Shown here: piece after piece, positions 15,072 to 24,398 of the stretch
Layout: each line of letters begins with the position of its first letter
Position numbering within the stretch: the stretch's first letter is position 1
From: Lachnospiraceae bacterium
GTDB taxonomy: Bacteria; Bacillota; Clostridia; Lachnospirales; Lachnospiraceae
NCBI GenBank assembly: GCA_022791815.1
Contig: JAAVZU010000051.1
Location: forward strand, 1-49,600
DNA length: 49,600 nucleotides
Direction of reading: 5' to 3'
Made by a program: the position numbers and the translations under genes
Notes under the pieces: generated by a model
What the model was told of the DNA's origin: nothing
The model's input: the letters and a program-made list of their open reading frames with translations, nothing else
Databases searched by the model: none

Positions 15072-15956
15072 TCATCTATTTTTCATTTTTGCATGTATTA
15101 AATTAGTAAATAATCTCTTTATTCCTTTATTTTTTGATTTATTATCTCTTGGTCCTTCTTGTAATGTTTCTGCTAAATATGAAACAGACAAAGACGCTGC
15201 TGTATGAGGATAGGCAAGAACAAGTGGTCTTTGTTGCATTACCGCTTTTGAAACATTTCCATCATTCATTACAGCTCCCATATATTCCAATTTAATGTTA
15301 AGAAATTTATCTGCCACAACACTTACCTTATCAAAAATTTCTTTACCCTCTTTCCAATCTTTTACCCTATTCGATACAAGTTTAATCACAGTTCTGGATG
15401 CCTGAAAGTCCTGTGTTTTATTCAAAGTTTTTAAAAGTGCATAAGCATCTGTTATGGATGTAGGTTCTGGTGTCACAACTAATAATACCTCTTCACTAGC
15501 TACTGCAAATTCTAATACTGTATCTGCAATTCCTGCACCTGTGTCCACAATAATCACATCAGCTATATCATCCAATTCTGATAAAGATTGCATCACATAA
15601 AACACTTGATCTCTAGTAAGGCTTGCTAGTTCCTTAATTCCAGACCCCCCTGAAATAAATCCTATTCCTTCTGGTCCAGGTATAATAATATCTTTTAGTG
15701 TCTTTCCTTTAAACATTAAATCAGCCAAATTTGAAACCGGACGAACACCTAACATAATCTCAATATTTGCAAGTCCAAAATCTGCATCTAAAATTACCAC
15801 TCTTTTACCCCTTCTTTGTAATTCAATGGCAAGATTCACTGCAAGGCTTGTTTTCCCTACACCACCCTTTCCACTTGTTACAGTAATAACCCTAGATACA
15901 TTATTAGGCTGCATCTGCATTTTAATTATATTTCTTAACTGTTCTGCCTGATCCAT
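15072..15956 (-). CDS. flhG: FlhG (YlxH), MinD-like ATPase for flagellar number
   Basis: FlhG is a ParA/MinD-type ATPase that controls flagellar number and placement together with FlhF. The 294-residue protein starts with a short DQAEQLRNIIKMQ helix that resembles the FlhF-activating motif of FlhG, followed by the deviant Walker A SGKGGVGKTS (residues 28-37), the switch motif LDADFGLANIEIML and Walker B VIIVDTGAG. A basic, probably amphipathic C-terminal end (KNKGIKRLFTNLIHAKMKNR) fits membrane association. RBS GGGAGGG lies in the end of flhF, 3 bp upstream. Confidence 0.93.
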   Translation of the reverse strand: MDQAEQLRNIIKMQMQPNNVSRVITVTSGKGGVGKTSLAVNLAIELQRRGKRVVILDADFGLANIEIMLGVRPVSNLADLMFKGKTLKDIIIPGPEGIGFISGGSGIKELASLTRDQVFYVMQSLSELDDIADVIIVDTGAGIADTVLEFAVASEEVLLVVTPEPTSITDAYALLKTLNKTQDFQASRTVIKLVSNRVKDWKEGKEIFDKVSVVADKFLNIKLEYMGAVMNDGNVSKAVMQQRPLVLAYPHTAASLSVSYLAETLQEGPRDNKSKNKGIKRLFTNLIHAKMKNR

Positions 15957-15959
15957 ATA

Positions 15960-17198
15960 TTATTGCCCTCCCAAAAGCTGCTTTGCAATCTTCTGTGCGT
16001 CTATCTTCTCAATATCATCTGGTACATTTTGTCCAGAAGTTAAATAGGAAAGGGCTGCGTCTGTATGCATCTTAATATTCAAAATATTACCAATGCAGCA
16101 TGTTTCATCTAACTTTGTAAAAATTAAATTATACTTAACAATTTTTGCATAAGTTTCTGTTATTTTTACTAAATCTTTGTATTTTGTTGTTGCACTAAGA
16201 ACTAAATAAACATCTCTTTCCTCTTCTGAAACTGCTTTTATTAATTTCTCAATATCCTCTGTCTGTTCCACATTTTTATGGGAACGTCCAGCTGTATCAA
16301 TCAGCACAATATCATATTCCTGATACTCCTGTCTTGCTTTCTCCATTTCTCCTTCAGAATAAATAACCTTTAGTGGTACACCTAAAATATTTGCATAAGT
16401 ACGAAGCTGTTCTACTGCAGCAATACGGTATGTATCCGAAGTGATAAGTGCCACTTTCATTCGTTTTTGTATTTTTAAATTTGAAGCGATTTTTGCAATC
16501 GTTGTTGTTTTCCCTACACCAGTAGGTCCAATAAAATAAATATACTTTTTTTCATCTTGGTTTTCTCCCACTATTTTTGTCTTTCCAAGTTTCAACACTA
16601 TCTTTTGATAAATACTTGCCAATATATTATCTATAGCTGTATCTTTTTTTAGTGTCCCTCTAATCTCCTCCAAAATAGCATCTGCGTACTGCTCCTCCAC
16701 TTCATTATTAAGAAGCTGTTCTTTCACCAAACGAATACAAGCATCTGCTTTGCTTTCTTCCTTTTCTGTTTCTTCCTTTTTTTCTACTTCCTTCTCTTCT
16801 GTTTGTATCTGTCTTTCCAGCATTAATTGTAAATTATTCAGCCGATCCTCAATCCCTTTGCTATTCATGTCCGATTCTTCCGATTCTTTTATAATATTTT
16901 TATTGACATTTAATAATTCTTCTGATTTCTTCGTCTGTTCCTGCTGTTCCCTTTTTTTTGCCTCTTCTAATGTCTTTTGCAGTTCCTGCATTTTATTCAG
17001 CATACCTTCCCCAGTATTATAATTATTCTCTTCATCTGTCGCAGCAGTTACCTCTACAGTAGCTTTACGAAAAAACTTTTGTAATCCTTTCGGTTTTACA
17101 ACTTTTATATTCATAACAATTGCATCTTTGCCTAATTCTTCTTTTGCCTGCATAATTGCTTCGGTTTCTGTTTCTGCCTGAAACTTCTTTATCACCAT
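15960..17198 (-). CDS. flhF: FlhF, SRP-type GTPase for flagellar placement
   Basis: FlhF is the third SRP-family GTPase, marking the site of flagellar assembly and being switched off by FlhG. The 412-residue protein has a basic B domain, a long Glu/Lys-rich linker (about 75-150), and the NG domain with P-loop GPTGVGKTTTIAKIA, a DTYRIAAVEQLRTYA motif, LIDTAGRSHKN and FTKLDET. The start ATG overlaps the flhA stop by one base (TAATG), which suggests translational coupling. Confidence 0.95.
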   Translation of the reverse strand: MVIKKFQAETETEAIMQAKEELGKDAIVMNIKVVKPKGLQKFFRKATVEVTAATDEENNYNTGEGMLNKMQELQKTLEEAKKREQQEQTKKSEELLNVNKNIIKESEESDMNSKGIEDRLNNLQLMLERQIQTEEKEVEKKEETEKEESKADACIRLVKEQLLNNEVEEQYADAILEEIRGTLKKDTAIDNILASIYQKIVLKLGKTKIVGENQDEKKYIYFIGPTGVGKTTTIAKIASNLKIQKRMKVALITSDTYRIAAVEQLRTYANILGVPLKVIYSEGEMEKARQEYQEYDIVLIDTAGRSHKNVEQTEDIEKLIKAVSEEERDVYLVLSATTKYKDLVKITETYAKIVKYNLIFTKLDETCCIGNILNIKMHTDAALSYLTSGQNVPDDIEKIDAQKIAKQLLGGQ

Positions 17199-19231
17199 TA
17201 TACTGTCACCATCCCTACTGATTGTAATTCTACATTAGCTTCTATTTCATTATAAGAAACTACAATTAAATCTTTAAAGTAGTCTTCTGTCAGTTTCTTA
17301 AAGTACATTCGGACAATCGGAGATGTAATAATAATCGGATTCTTTCCTAAATCCTCCAATTTTACTACTTCCCTTTGCAAAGAATCAATAATTGCCTGTT
17401 TTGTATCTGGATCTAAAGTCAAATATGCTCCCTGTTCTGTCTGTTTCACAGAACCCATAATTTCCTGTTCAATTCTTGGATCAAGGGTAACCACACTTGT
17501 CATCTCATTAATAGGAAAATACTTGCTGGAAATTGCTCTCTTTAAACTTTGTCTTGCATATTCTGTCAACACATCTGTATCTCTTGTAGTTGGTGCATAA
17601 TCTGCTAAAGTTTCAAATATTGTAATCAAATCACGAATAGATATACCTTCTCTTAATAAATTCTGTAATACCTTTTGAATCTCACCCACACCCAAGAGTT
17701 TTGGCACCAACTCTGAAATAAGAGTGCTGTTTGCTTCTTGCACATTATTAATTAAGTTCTGTACATCCTGTCTAGTTAATAACTCGTCTAAATGATTACG
17801 GATTACTTCTGTTAAATGCGTTGCAATAATAGATGGCGGATCTACTACAGTATATCCCATAGATTCTGCTCTTTCCCTCTGACTTTCTGTAATCCAGATT
17901 GCTGGCAAATGGAAAGATGGCTCAAATGTTGGAATACCAGTAATTTCCTCTTCTACATACCCAGGATTCATCGCCATATAATGGTCAAACAAAATCTCTC
18001 CATCACTAACAGGCACACCTTTTATTTTAATAACATACTGATTTGGATTCAACTGAATATTATCACGTAAACGAATCATTGGCACTACACATCCAAGTTC
18101 TAATGCAATCTGCCTACGAATCATAACTACCCTGTCTAGTAAATCCCCACCTTGGTTTACATCTGCAAGTGGAATAATTCCATATCCAAATTCCAATTCA
18201 ATTGGATCCACCTGTAGCAAAGAAACCACATTTTCAGGTCTTCGGATTTCGTCTGCCTGTACCTCTTCCTCATTGACTTCATCTTCTATGTCCTGTACTT
18301 CAATCTTTGTCTGTATCATATAACCAGTGGCAATAAAAGCTGCTGAATACATAAGAAAAATTAGAGTATTTAACGGCGTAACAACACCTAAAAATGCCAT
18401 ACTTCCACCTACAATATAAAGCACTTTAGGAATAGAAAACAATTGCTCAAAAACAATGTCACTAATATCTGCTTCTTTAGATACCTTCGTTACCAAAATA
18501 CCTGTTGATAAAGAAATCAATAAGGATGGAATCTGACTGACTAGTCCATCACCAATTGTCAAAATCGTATATTTGTCTAAGGCTGCATTCATTTCAAGCC
18601 CACCAAATATTACTCCAGTAGCTAATCCACCAACAAAATTAACAAGTGTAATTATCAAACCTGCAATTGCATCACCTTTTACATATTTTGTGGCACCATC
18701 CATTGCTCCAAAAAAGCTTGCTTCATCTTGTATTTTTTGTCTTTTTTCTCTTGCCTGTTCATCTGTAATTGCACCTGTATTCAAATCTGCATCAATTGCC
18801 ATCTGTTTACCAGGCATAGCATCCAAGGTAAAACGTGCTGAAACTTCTGCCACACGTTCTGATCCTTTATTGATTACCATAAACTGTATTAATATCAAAA
18901 TAATAAATACAATAACACCAACAACAAGACTTCCTCCACCTACAAAATTACCAAAAGTAGAAACTACATTTCCAGGTTCTCCTGTTGTTAGTATTAATTT
19001 GGTAGATGATACATTCAATGAAATACGAAAAATAGTCGTAAATAACAGTAAAGTAGGAAAACTCGACATACTAAGTGCTTCCTTTGAAAACAATGCATTA
19101 AATAAAACAATTAATGCAAGAGAAATATTCAATGCCAATAATACATCCAAAAGGACAGAAGGCATAGGTACAATAAAGAATATAATAGCAGCTAATAAAT
19201 ACAACCCCAAAACAAAATCCAATTTCTTCAT
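17198..19231 (-). CDS. flhA: Flagellar export protein FlhA
   Basis: FlhA is the largest membrane component of the flagellar type III export gate and docks chaperone-substrate complexes. The 677-residue protein has about eight membrane helices in its first 310 residues, the FHIPEP signature around RFTLDAMPGKQMAIDADLN, and a large cytoplasmic domain. RBS AAAGGAGG precedes the ATG. It lies between flhB (18 bp) and flhF (1-bp overlap), the order common in Firmicutes. Confidence 0.97.
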   Translation of the reverse strand: MKKLDFVLGLYLLAAIIFFIVPMPSVLLDVLLALNISLALIVLFNALFSKEALSMSSFPTLLLFTTIFRISLNVSSTKLILTTGEPGNVVSTFGNFVGGGSLVVGVIVFIILILIQFMVINKGSERVAEVSARFTLDAMPGKQMAIDADLNTGAITDEQAREKRQKIQDEASFFGAMDGATKYVKGDAIAGLIITLVNFVGGLATGVIFGGLEMNAALDKYTILTIGDGLVSQIPSLLISLSTGILVTKVSKEADISDIVFEQLFSIPKVLYIVGGSMAFLGVVTPLNTLIFLMYSAAFIATGYMIQTKIEVQDIEDEVNEEEVQADEIRRPENVVSLLQVDPIELEFGYGIIPLADVNQGGDLLDRVVMIRRQIALELGCVVPMIRLRDNIQLNPNQYVIKIKGVPVSDGEILFDHYMAMNPGYVEEEITGIPTFEPSFHLPAIWITESQRERAESMGYTVVDPPSIIATHLTEVIRNHLDELLTRQDVQNLINNVQEANSTLISELVPKLLGVGEIQKVLQNLLREGISIRDLITIFETLADYAPTTRDTDVLTEYARQSLKRAISSKYFPINEMTSVVTLDPRIEQEIMGSVKQTEQGAYLTLDPDTKQAIIDSLQREVVKLEDLGKNPIIITSPIVRMYFKKLTEDYFKDLIVVSYNEIEANVELQSVGMVTV

Positions 19232-19249
19232 ATATGTTTTCCTCCTTTC

Positions 19250-20383
19250 CTATCCTTTCAATCCATATACATAAGCTAATATTTCTGCCACTGCCTGATA
19301 AAGTTCTGGCGGAATCTCCTGATCAATATCCACATTGTAATACAACATTCTGGCTAATGGCTTATTTTCGACAATTTCAATTTTATTTTCACTGGCAATT
19401 TCTTTTATTTTTTTAGCCAGATAATCCGCTCCCTTTGCAATTACGATAGGTGCAGAAGCTGATTCTTTATCATATTTTAAGGCTACAGCTAAATGAGTTG
19501 GGTTAGTAATAACAACATCTGCCTCTGGAAGAGCCTGCATCATTCTCCTTTGAGATGCTTCACGCATTTTTGACTTTATTTTTCCTTTAATCTGTGGGTC
19601 TCCTTCTGAGTTTTTATATTCATCTTTTATCTCTTGCTTTGTCATTTTCATATCTTCACTAAATTTATGTTTTTGATAAAAATAATCTACTAACGCAATA
19701 ATAAGAAAACAAAAAGAAATTTTTATTCCCAAATTAATAATAATAGCTCCTATAGTCAACACTGCCCCAGGAAGACTATAAAAATAAAAATCAAACAACA
19801 GCATATATCTATCTTTCAATGTATCATATACTACATAAGTCAATACACCAACCTTTGCAATAGATTTTAGCAATTCCATAATTTTATCTTTAGAAAACAT
19901 TCGTTTAAATCCACTAATTGGATTAAACTTTGAAAACTTAGGTTTCAATGGTTTTGCTGTTACCATCCATTTCACCTGTGCAACATTAAATACAAAAGCG
20001 AATACTACAGCAATTACTATTAGTGGTAAACTTATAAGCAGCATTTCTATGATTCCATCCTGAAACAAACTTTGAGATGTATTCATAGTAAATTCTTCAT
20101 TTACAATCTCATCTATACTTCCATAGTATTTTTTAAAATTTTCCAAAAAGCCTGTTCCAATATAACCAATAAATAATTTTAATCCCAGAAACATTCCCAA
20201 AAGCATAAATCCAGTAATCAAATCCATACTTTTTGCTACTTGTCCTTCTTTTCTGGCATCATTTAACTTCTTAGGAGTAGCAGCTTCTGTTTTTTCCCCT
20301 CCTGGACCATCTTTAGCAAATCTTTGAAGGTCATATCTCCATCTATATTCATGTGTTAAGCCCTGTGGCATCTTATTTTCCAA
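19250..20383 (-). CDS. flhB: Flagellar export switch protein FlhB
   Basis: FlhB sets export specificity, switching from rod/hook to filament substrates after self-cleavage. The 377-residue protein has the N-terminal GGEKTEAATPKKLNDARKEG motif, four membrane helices and the cytoplasmic domain with the autocleavage motif NPTH (in VITNPTHLAVAL). The N-terminus carries about 25 residues before the conserved motif, including YDLQRFAKDGPG. The start is a TTG at 20383 supported by GAGGG six nt upstream; an ATG four codons later has a weak RBS. Confidence 0.96.
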   Translation of the reverse strand: MENKMPQGLTHEYRWRYDLQRFAKDGPGGEKTEAATPKKLNDARKEGQVAKSMDLITGFMLLGMFLGLKLFIGYIGTGFLENFKKYYGSIDEIVNEEFTMNTSQSLFQDGIIEMLLISLPLIVIAVVFAFVFNVAQVKWMVTAKPLKPKFSKFNPISGFKRMFSKDKIMELLKSIAKVGVLTYVVYDTLKDRYMLLFDFYFYSLPGAVLTIGAIIINLGIKISFCFLIIALVDYFYQKHKFSEDMKMTKQEIKDEYKNSEGDPQIKGKIKSKMREASQRRMMQALPEADVVITNPTHLAVALKYDKESASAPIVIAKGADYLAKKIKEIASENKIEIVENKPLARMLYYNVDIDQEIPPELYQAVAEILAYVYGLKG

Positions 20384-20404
20384 TTTAATCCCTCGTTTTC
20401 TCCA

Positions 20405-21175
20405 CTAAGGGGACAATACCTTCACAATCTCATTAACCATCGTCTTCATCTCTGAATATATTAAATCTGCTACATCTGGTATATACTTTCCTGCCAGACA
20501 AAGTATGACAAGTCCTACAAATACCTTTAATTGTAATCCGATTACAAACATATTCATTTGAGGCGCAACCTTAGCAAGCACTCCTAATACTACATTTATC
20601 ATCAACGTTGCAGCAAACATAGGAAGTACAATGCGAAATCCAATAATAAAATAATCTTTTATAAATGTCACCATGACCGAATAAATACTTACCCGAAAAA
20701 CAGCTTGTCCAACAGGTATAAATTGAAAAGCATCCAACATTGCAGATAAGATATATCGATACATATCTGTTGCAAGCAAAATTAGCATTACAAAATAAGT
20801 ATATAATGTTCCTGTTACTGTTGTTGACATATTTGCTGCAGGATTCATTACATTAACCATTGAAAAACCTATTTCCATATCAATGATTTGTCCAGCGAAA
20901 TTTAAAATATAAATACAAATACTCGTCATATACCCCATCATAATACCAAGCATTAATTCTACTATAACAAGTTTTGCATATCCAAACACGCCAACATATT
21001 CTAACGAATATTTTTGCATAGTACTAAACAAAAGAATAGAGATAAAAACACTTAATCCAACCCTCACTCTTCTTGGCACGTTAGACAAACTGTAAAATGG
21101 TGCCGAGAATATAAATCCGCTCACCCGCACCAAAATCAGAAGGAAAAATTCAAAATTTTCAATTGTAAAATTCAT
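20405..21175 (-). CDS. fliR: Flagellar export protein FliR
   Basis: FliR is a membrane subunit of the FliPQR export channel. From the ATG at 21175 the product is 256 residues with about six hydrophobic segments and conserved SAPFYSLSNVPRRVR and EIGFSMVNVMNPAANMSTTV. I chose this ATG because MNFTIENFEFFLLILVR matches family N-termini; an in-frame GTG at 21205 would add ten charged residues (DIKEGCWKK) and is less likely. The RBS is weak for either start. Confidence 0.93.
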   Translation of the reverse strand: MNFTIENFEFFLLILVRVSGFIFSAPFYSLSNVPRRVRVGLSVFISILLFSTMQKYSLEYVGVFGYAKLVIVELMLGIMMGYMTSICIYILNFAGQIIDMEIGFSMVNVMNPAANMSTTVTGTLYTYFVMLILLATDMYRYILSAMLDAFQFIPVGQAVFRVSIYSVMVTFIKDYFIIGFRIVLPMFAATLMINVVLGVLAKVAPQMNMFVIGLQLKVFVGLVILCLAGKYIPDVADLIYSEMKTMVNEIVKVLSP

Positions 21176-21245
21176 CTTTTTCCAACACCCTTCTTTTATA
21201 TCCACTATTTCATCCCAAGAAATTATTTATTCTAACTCTATTTTT

Positions 21246-21515
21246 TCAGCGAATATACATACTAAAATTCTGGCAAAGCTCTGTCATATAAGCTACTACA
21301 TTCTCCATTATCCAATTACCACAAAGAACTATTGTCAACAATATAGCAACAAACTTAGGAACAAAAGTAAGCGTTTGTTCTTGTATAGAAGTTACTGTCT
21401 GAAAAACACTAACAACCAAACCTACTATCAAAGAAATTAACAGCATAGGTGCAGATACTTTCAAAATCAACCAAACAGTAGCCATTGTTATATTCACTAC
21501 AGTATCCTGTGTCAT
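21246..21515 (-). CDS. fliQ: Flagellar export protein FliQ
   Basis: FliQ is the small two-helix subunit of the FliPQR export channel. The 89-residue protein has two membrane segments and the conserved LLISLIVGLVVSVFQTVTSI and QEQTLTFVPK motifs. RBS AAGGGGGAT precedes the ATG. It lies 67 bp below fliP and 70 bp above fliR. Confidence 0.95.
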   Translation of the reverse strand: MTQDTVVNITMATVWLILKVSAPMLLISLIVGLVVSVFQTVTSIQEQTLTFVPKFVAILLTIVLCGNWIMENVVAYMTELCQNFSMYIR

Positions 21516-21582
21516 TCATATCCCCCTTTTCATCCTCAAAGTTAAAACATCTATTTCACACACCCAGCATTCACTAGATGTA

Positions 21583-22434
21583 CTATCCATAAAATGAACG
21601 GACTACTTCCCCAATTATCAAGTTCCAACCATCTGCCAAAATAAATAATAGTATTTTAAATGGCATAGAAATTGTTGTTGGCGGTAGCATCATCATACCC
21701 ATAGACATCAAAGTAGAGGCCACAACCATATCAATAATTATAAATGGTAAATAAATTAAAAATCCAATAATAAAAGCTTTTCTAAGTTCACTTATAATAA
21801 AAGATGGGATAATTACAGTAATTGGAATATTATCTGCAGATTCTAGTTCTTCATCTGCAATTCCTGCAATCCCAATAAAAGTCTTCAAATCTTTACGTCT
21901 GGTTTGTTTTAGCATAAAAGTCCGCAATGGTGCTGTTCCTTTTTCCAAAGCCTCTTCCTGTGTAATTTTCCCACTTGTATATGGTTCAATTGCTTCACTA
22001 TTTACTTGTGTAAACACAGGTGCCATTATAAAAATAGTCAAAAACAATGCAAGTCCTATTAAAATCTGGTTTGGCGGGGTTGTCTGTGTTCCCAATGCTG
22101 ACCTTGTAAAATGTAGTGTAATTAATATTCTTGTAAAAGAAGTAACCATGATCAAAATGGAAGGCGCTAAAGATATAATAGTAAGCACCAAAAGAATCTT
22201 CAAAGCACCAGATAAAGAAGCACTGCCTTCATTTGTTGAAATGCTTAGATTAAAATCATCTCCACCTTCTGTATCCAAAACGCCGCTTCCATCAATTTCA
22301 TCAGTTTCTGCTTTTGCGTATGTTACTGGAACCTCAGTGACTGGCGTACAAAAAAAGGTCAGTATGCACGCAAAAAATAATACAGTCAGAATTCCAGTTA
22401 CAAACCTACTCATTCTTTTTATATATTTTCTCAT
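21583..22434 (-). CDS. fliP: Flagellar export protein FliP
   Basis: FliP forms the core of the flagellar export pore. From the ATG at 22434 the product is 283 residues, with a cleavable signal-like N-terminus and an acidic segment (about 25-60). Conserved membrane parts follow: APSILIMVTSFTRILI, GTQTTPPNQILIGLALFLT, PLRTFMLKQTR, FIISELRKAFIIGFLIYLPF and MLPPTTISMPFKILLFILADGW. The gene starts 12 bp below fliO; the in-frame TTG three codons earlier is not needed. Confidence 0.96.
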   Translation of the reverse strand: MRKYIKRMSRFVTGILTVLFFACILTFFCTPVTEVPVTYAKAETDEIDGSGVLDTEGGDDFNLSISTNEGSASLSGALKILLVLTIISLAPSILIMVTSFTRILITLHFTRSALGTQTTPPNQILIGLALFLTIFIMAPVFTQVNSEAIEPYTSGKITQEEALEKGTAPLRTFMLKQTRRKDLKTFIGIAGIADEELESADNIPITVIIPSFIISELRKAFIIGFLIYLPFIIIDMVVASTLMSMGMMMLPPTTISMPFKILLFILADGWNLIIGEVVRSFYG

Positions 22435-22446
22435 GCATACCAACCT

Positions 22447-22827
22447 CTACTTGTTATTTTTCTTTGTAGGAAACGTTTTTTCTTTCATCTTGGTCAAAAT
22501 ATGGTTAAAATCTGGCAAAGGTTTCACAGTATCTTCAGTAATTACTAACTCTTCTTCTTTCACCTCACCCAAGCATGAAACTTCATCTTTTCCAATGCCA
22601 AGAACAAAATATCTGCCACCTACTTTTACAATTTCTACAAATTTATTTTGTCCAACTCTACACCCTTCAATAACCTTTATATTCTTATTATTCATTTGGC
22701 CATTGCCCATATTCCCAATCCATCTTGTAACAAAATATGCTACAACCATAATTACTAGAAAAACAATAACTAGCATAATAAGTTGAAAAATATTATCAAG
22801 TGTATTTAATGTTGAATTAAGATACAT
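22447..22827 (-). CDS. fliO: Flagellar biosynthesis protein FliO (FliZ type)
   Basis: FliO assists assembly of the FliP pore. The 126-residue protein has one N-terminal membrane segment (about 15-35) and a small cytoplasmic domain with IKVIEGCRVGQNKFVEIVKV and YFVLGIGKDEVSCLG, typical of FliO/FliZ. The C-terminus is basic. It starts 3 bp below the cheY stop and has GGTGGGAT as RBS. Confidence 0.9.
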   Translation of the reverse strand: MYLNSTLNTLDNIFQLIMLVIVFLVIMVVAYFVTRWIGNMGNGQMNNKNIKVIEGCRVGQNKFVEIVKVGGRYFVLGIGKDEVSCLGEVKEEELVITEDTVKPLPDFNHILTKMKEKTFPTKKNNK

Positions 22828-22830
22828 TAT

Positions 22831-23193
22831 TTATCCCACCACTTTTTTAATCGCTTCTAAAACACGATCAGCCTGGAACGGTTTTACAATAAAGTCTTTT
22901 GCACCTGACTGGATTGCTTCAATTACCATTGCCTGTTGTCCCATGGCAGAACACATAATTACTGTCGCTCCTGGATCTGTTTCTTTAATCTTTTTCAAAG
23001 CCTGTATTCCATCCATCTCTGGCATTGTAATATCCATCATTACCAAATCTGGCTTTGTTTCATTGTATTTTTCAACAGCCTTTAAACCATTTTCTGCCTC
23101 TCCCGCAACATTATAACCATTCTTAGTTAGAATGTCCTTAATCATCATCCTCATAAATGCTGCATCATCACAAATTAAAATATTTTTAGCCAT
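22831..23193 (-). CDS. cheY: Chemotaxis response regulator CheY
   Basis: CheY is a stand-alone receiver that binds the flagellar switch when phosphorylated by CheA. The 120-residue protein has the acidic pair Asp9-Asp10, phospho-acceptor Asp54 in VMMDITMPEMDG, the Ser in CSAMGQQ and Lys in FIVKPF. It lies between fliY and fliO, as in B. subtilis, where its phosphatase FliY is the neighbour. RBS AAGGAGAG precedes the ATG. Confidence 0.96.
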   Translation of the reverse strand: MAKNILICDDAAFMRMMIKDILTKNGYNVAGEAENGLKAVEKYNETKPDLVMMDITMPEMDGIQALKKIKETDPGATVIMCSAMGQQAMVIEAIQSGAKDFIVKPFQADRVLEAIKKVVG

Positions 23194-23214
23194 ATTACTC
23201 TCTCCTTATCTCTA

Positions 23215-24393
23215 TTATTTAATAATCTCGGTAACCCTAATACCAAAGTTTTCCTCAATTACTACAACTTCCCCTTTAGCAACAAATTTGCCATTCACTA
23301 ACACATCAATAGGTTCACCTGCCAATTTATTTAACTCAATAATTGTTCCTGGTGAAAAATCCAAAATCTCTTTTATAGATTTATTTGTTCTGCCTAATTC
23401 CACTGTAACTTCCAAAGGAACATCCATAATCAATTCTATATTTTCCTGCTGATTTAATGGTGTCACCATTTGATTAAACGGCTGAAACTGTACTGGTTGT
23501 ATATTCACATCAGGCATAGGCATACCATACATTGGTTGTTGCATCATTGGCTGCTGTTGCATCATCGGCTGCTGCATCATTGGTTGCTGTTGCATCATTG
23601 GTTGTTGCTGCATACTCATATCCATTGCTGGCTGTACCGGCATAGGCTGCGGAGCAGTTTCTGCTGGTGTTGGTGCCGCCTGTGCTGGTGCGGAATCTGC
23701 CTGTTGTTCTGGCTCAGTGTCTCCTGCTCCTCCGCCTGAAAATTTTTGATATAAATCTTTTGCAAAATCCACTGGATATAATTGCATAATTGTACTATCT
23801 ACTAAATCTCCAATTTGCATTCGGAAAGAAACCATTATAAACTCATCATCTAAAAAAGAAATGGTATCATCTTGAATACTATCACCTAAGTCTATCAAAC
23901 TAGCCTTAGGTGGACTTATATCTATTTTTTTCTCCAGCATAGAAGATAATGATGTAGAAGAAGCTCCCATCATCTGGTTCATCGCTTCACTAATTGCACT
24001 CAAATGCAATTCTGATAATTCATCTGCTGTATTACTTCCATCTCCACCCATCATTAAATCTGTAATAATTTTAACATCATTTTCTACTAATATCAATACA
24101 TTACTTCCATCCAGTCCTTCTATGTATGCAATTTGTACAAAAACACACGGACGTCCAAATCTTGAAGACAACTCATCCAAGTTAACCACAGAAACTACTG
24201 GTGTCGTAATTGAAACTTTATTATTTATTAAAGTAGATAAATTCGTAGCAGCAGAACCCATACATATATTAGCAATCTCTCCTATTGCATCTGCTTCTAC
24301 ACTTGTCAAACCATCTACACTCTCAGTTTGACTGTCATCTCCACCCCCATTTAATAAGGCTTCTATTTCCTCTTGGGATAACATTTCATCCAT
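23215..24393 (-). CDS. fliY: Flagellar switch protein and CheY-P phosphatase FliY (FliN-type SpoA domain)
   Basis: FliY is the Gram-positive switch subunit joining a CheC-like phosphatase to a FliN domain. The 392-residue protein starts with the CheY-P binding motif MLSQEEIEALLNGG, followed by the CheC-like domain with two motifs (IGEIANICMGSAATNLSTL near 35 and SAISEAMNQMMGASS near 130). A Pro/Gln/Met-rich linker covers about 225-310. The C-terminal SpoA domain carries VPLEVTVELGRTNKSIKEIL and GEVVVIEENFGIRVTEI. RBS GGGAGGAGT precedes the ATG, 5 bp below fliM. Confidence 0.95.
   Translation of the reverse strand: MDEMLSQEEIEALLNGGGDDSQTESVDGLTSVEADAIGEIANICMGSAATNLSTLINNKVSITTPVVSVVNLDELSSRFGRPCVFVQIAYIEGLDGSNVLILVENDVKIITDLMMGGDGSNTADELSELHLSAISEAMNQMMGASSTSLSSMLEKKIDISPPKASLIDLGDSIQDDTISFLDDEFIMVSFRMQIGDLVDSTIMQLYPVDFAKDLYQKFSGGGAGDTEPEQQADSAPAQAAPTPAETAPQPMPVQPAMDMSMQQQPMMQQQPMMQQPMMQQQPMMQQPMYGMPMPDVNIQPVQFQPFNQMVTPLNQQENIELIMDVPLEVTVELGRTNKSIKEILDFSPGTIIELNKLAGEPIDVLVNGKFVAKGEVVVIEENFGIRVTEIIK
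23531..23613 (-). repeat. Short in-frame repeats in the fliY linker
   Basis: Imperfect 15- and 24-bp units built from TTGCATCATTGG encode five copies of PMMQQ or PMMQQQ in the linker between the CheC-like and SpoA domains. The near identity of the units at DNA level suggests recent slippage. The linker should be disordered and tolerant of length change. Confidence 0.85.
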
Positions 24394-24398
24394 TCTAA

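Noticed and set aside
18573-19274. 233-codon plus-strand open frame opposite flhA
   Set aside because: It mirrors the membrane region of FlhA; Thr/Asn/Pro-rich composition is what the antisense of hydrophobic codons gives, and no RBS or domain is seen.
22148-22786. 212-codon plus-strand open frame across fliP and fliO
   Set aside because: It is antisense to two conserved genes and their junction, without RBS or recognisable motif.
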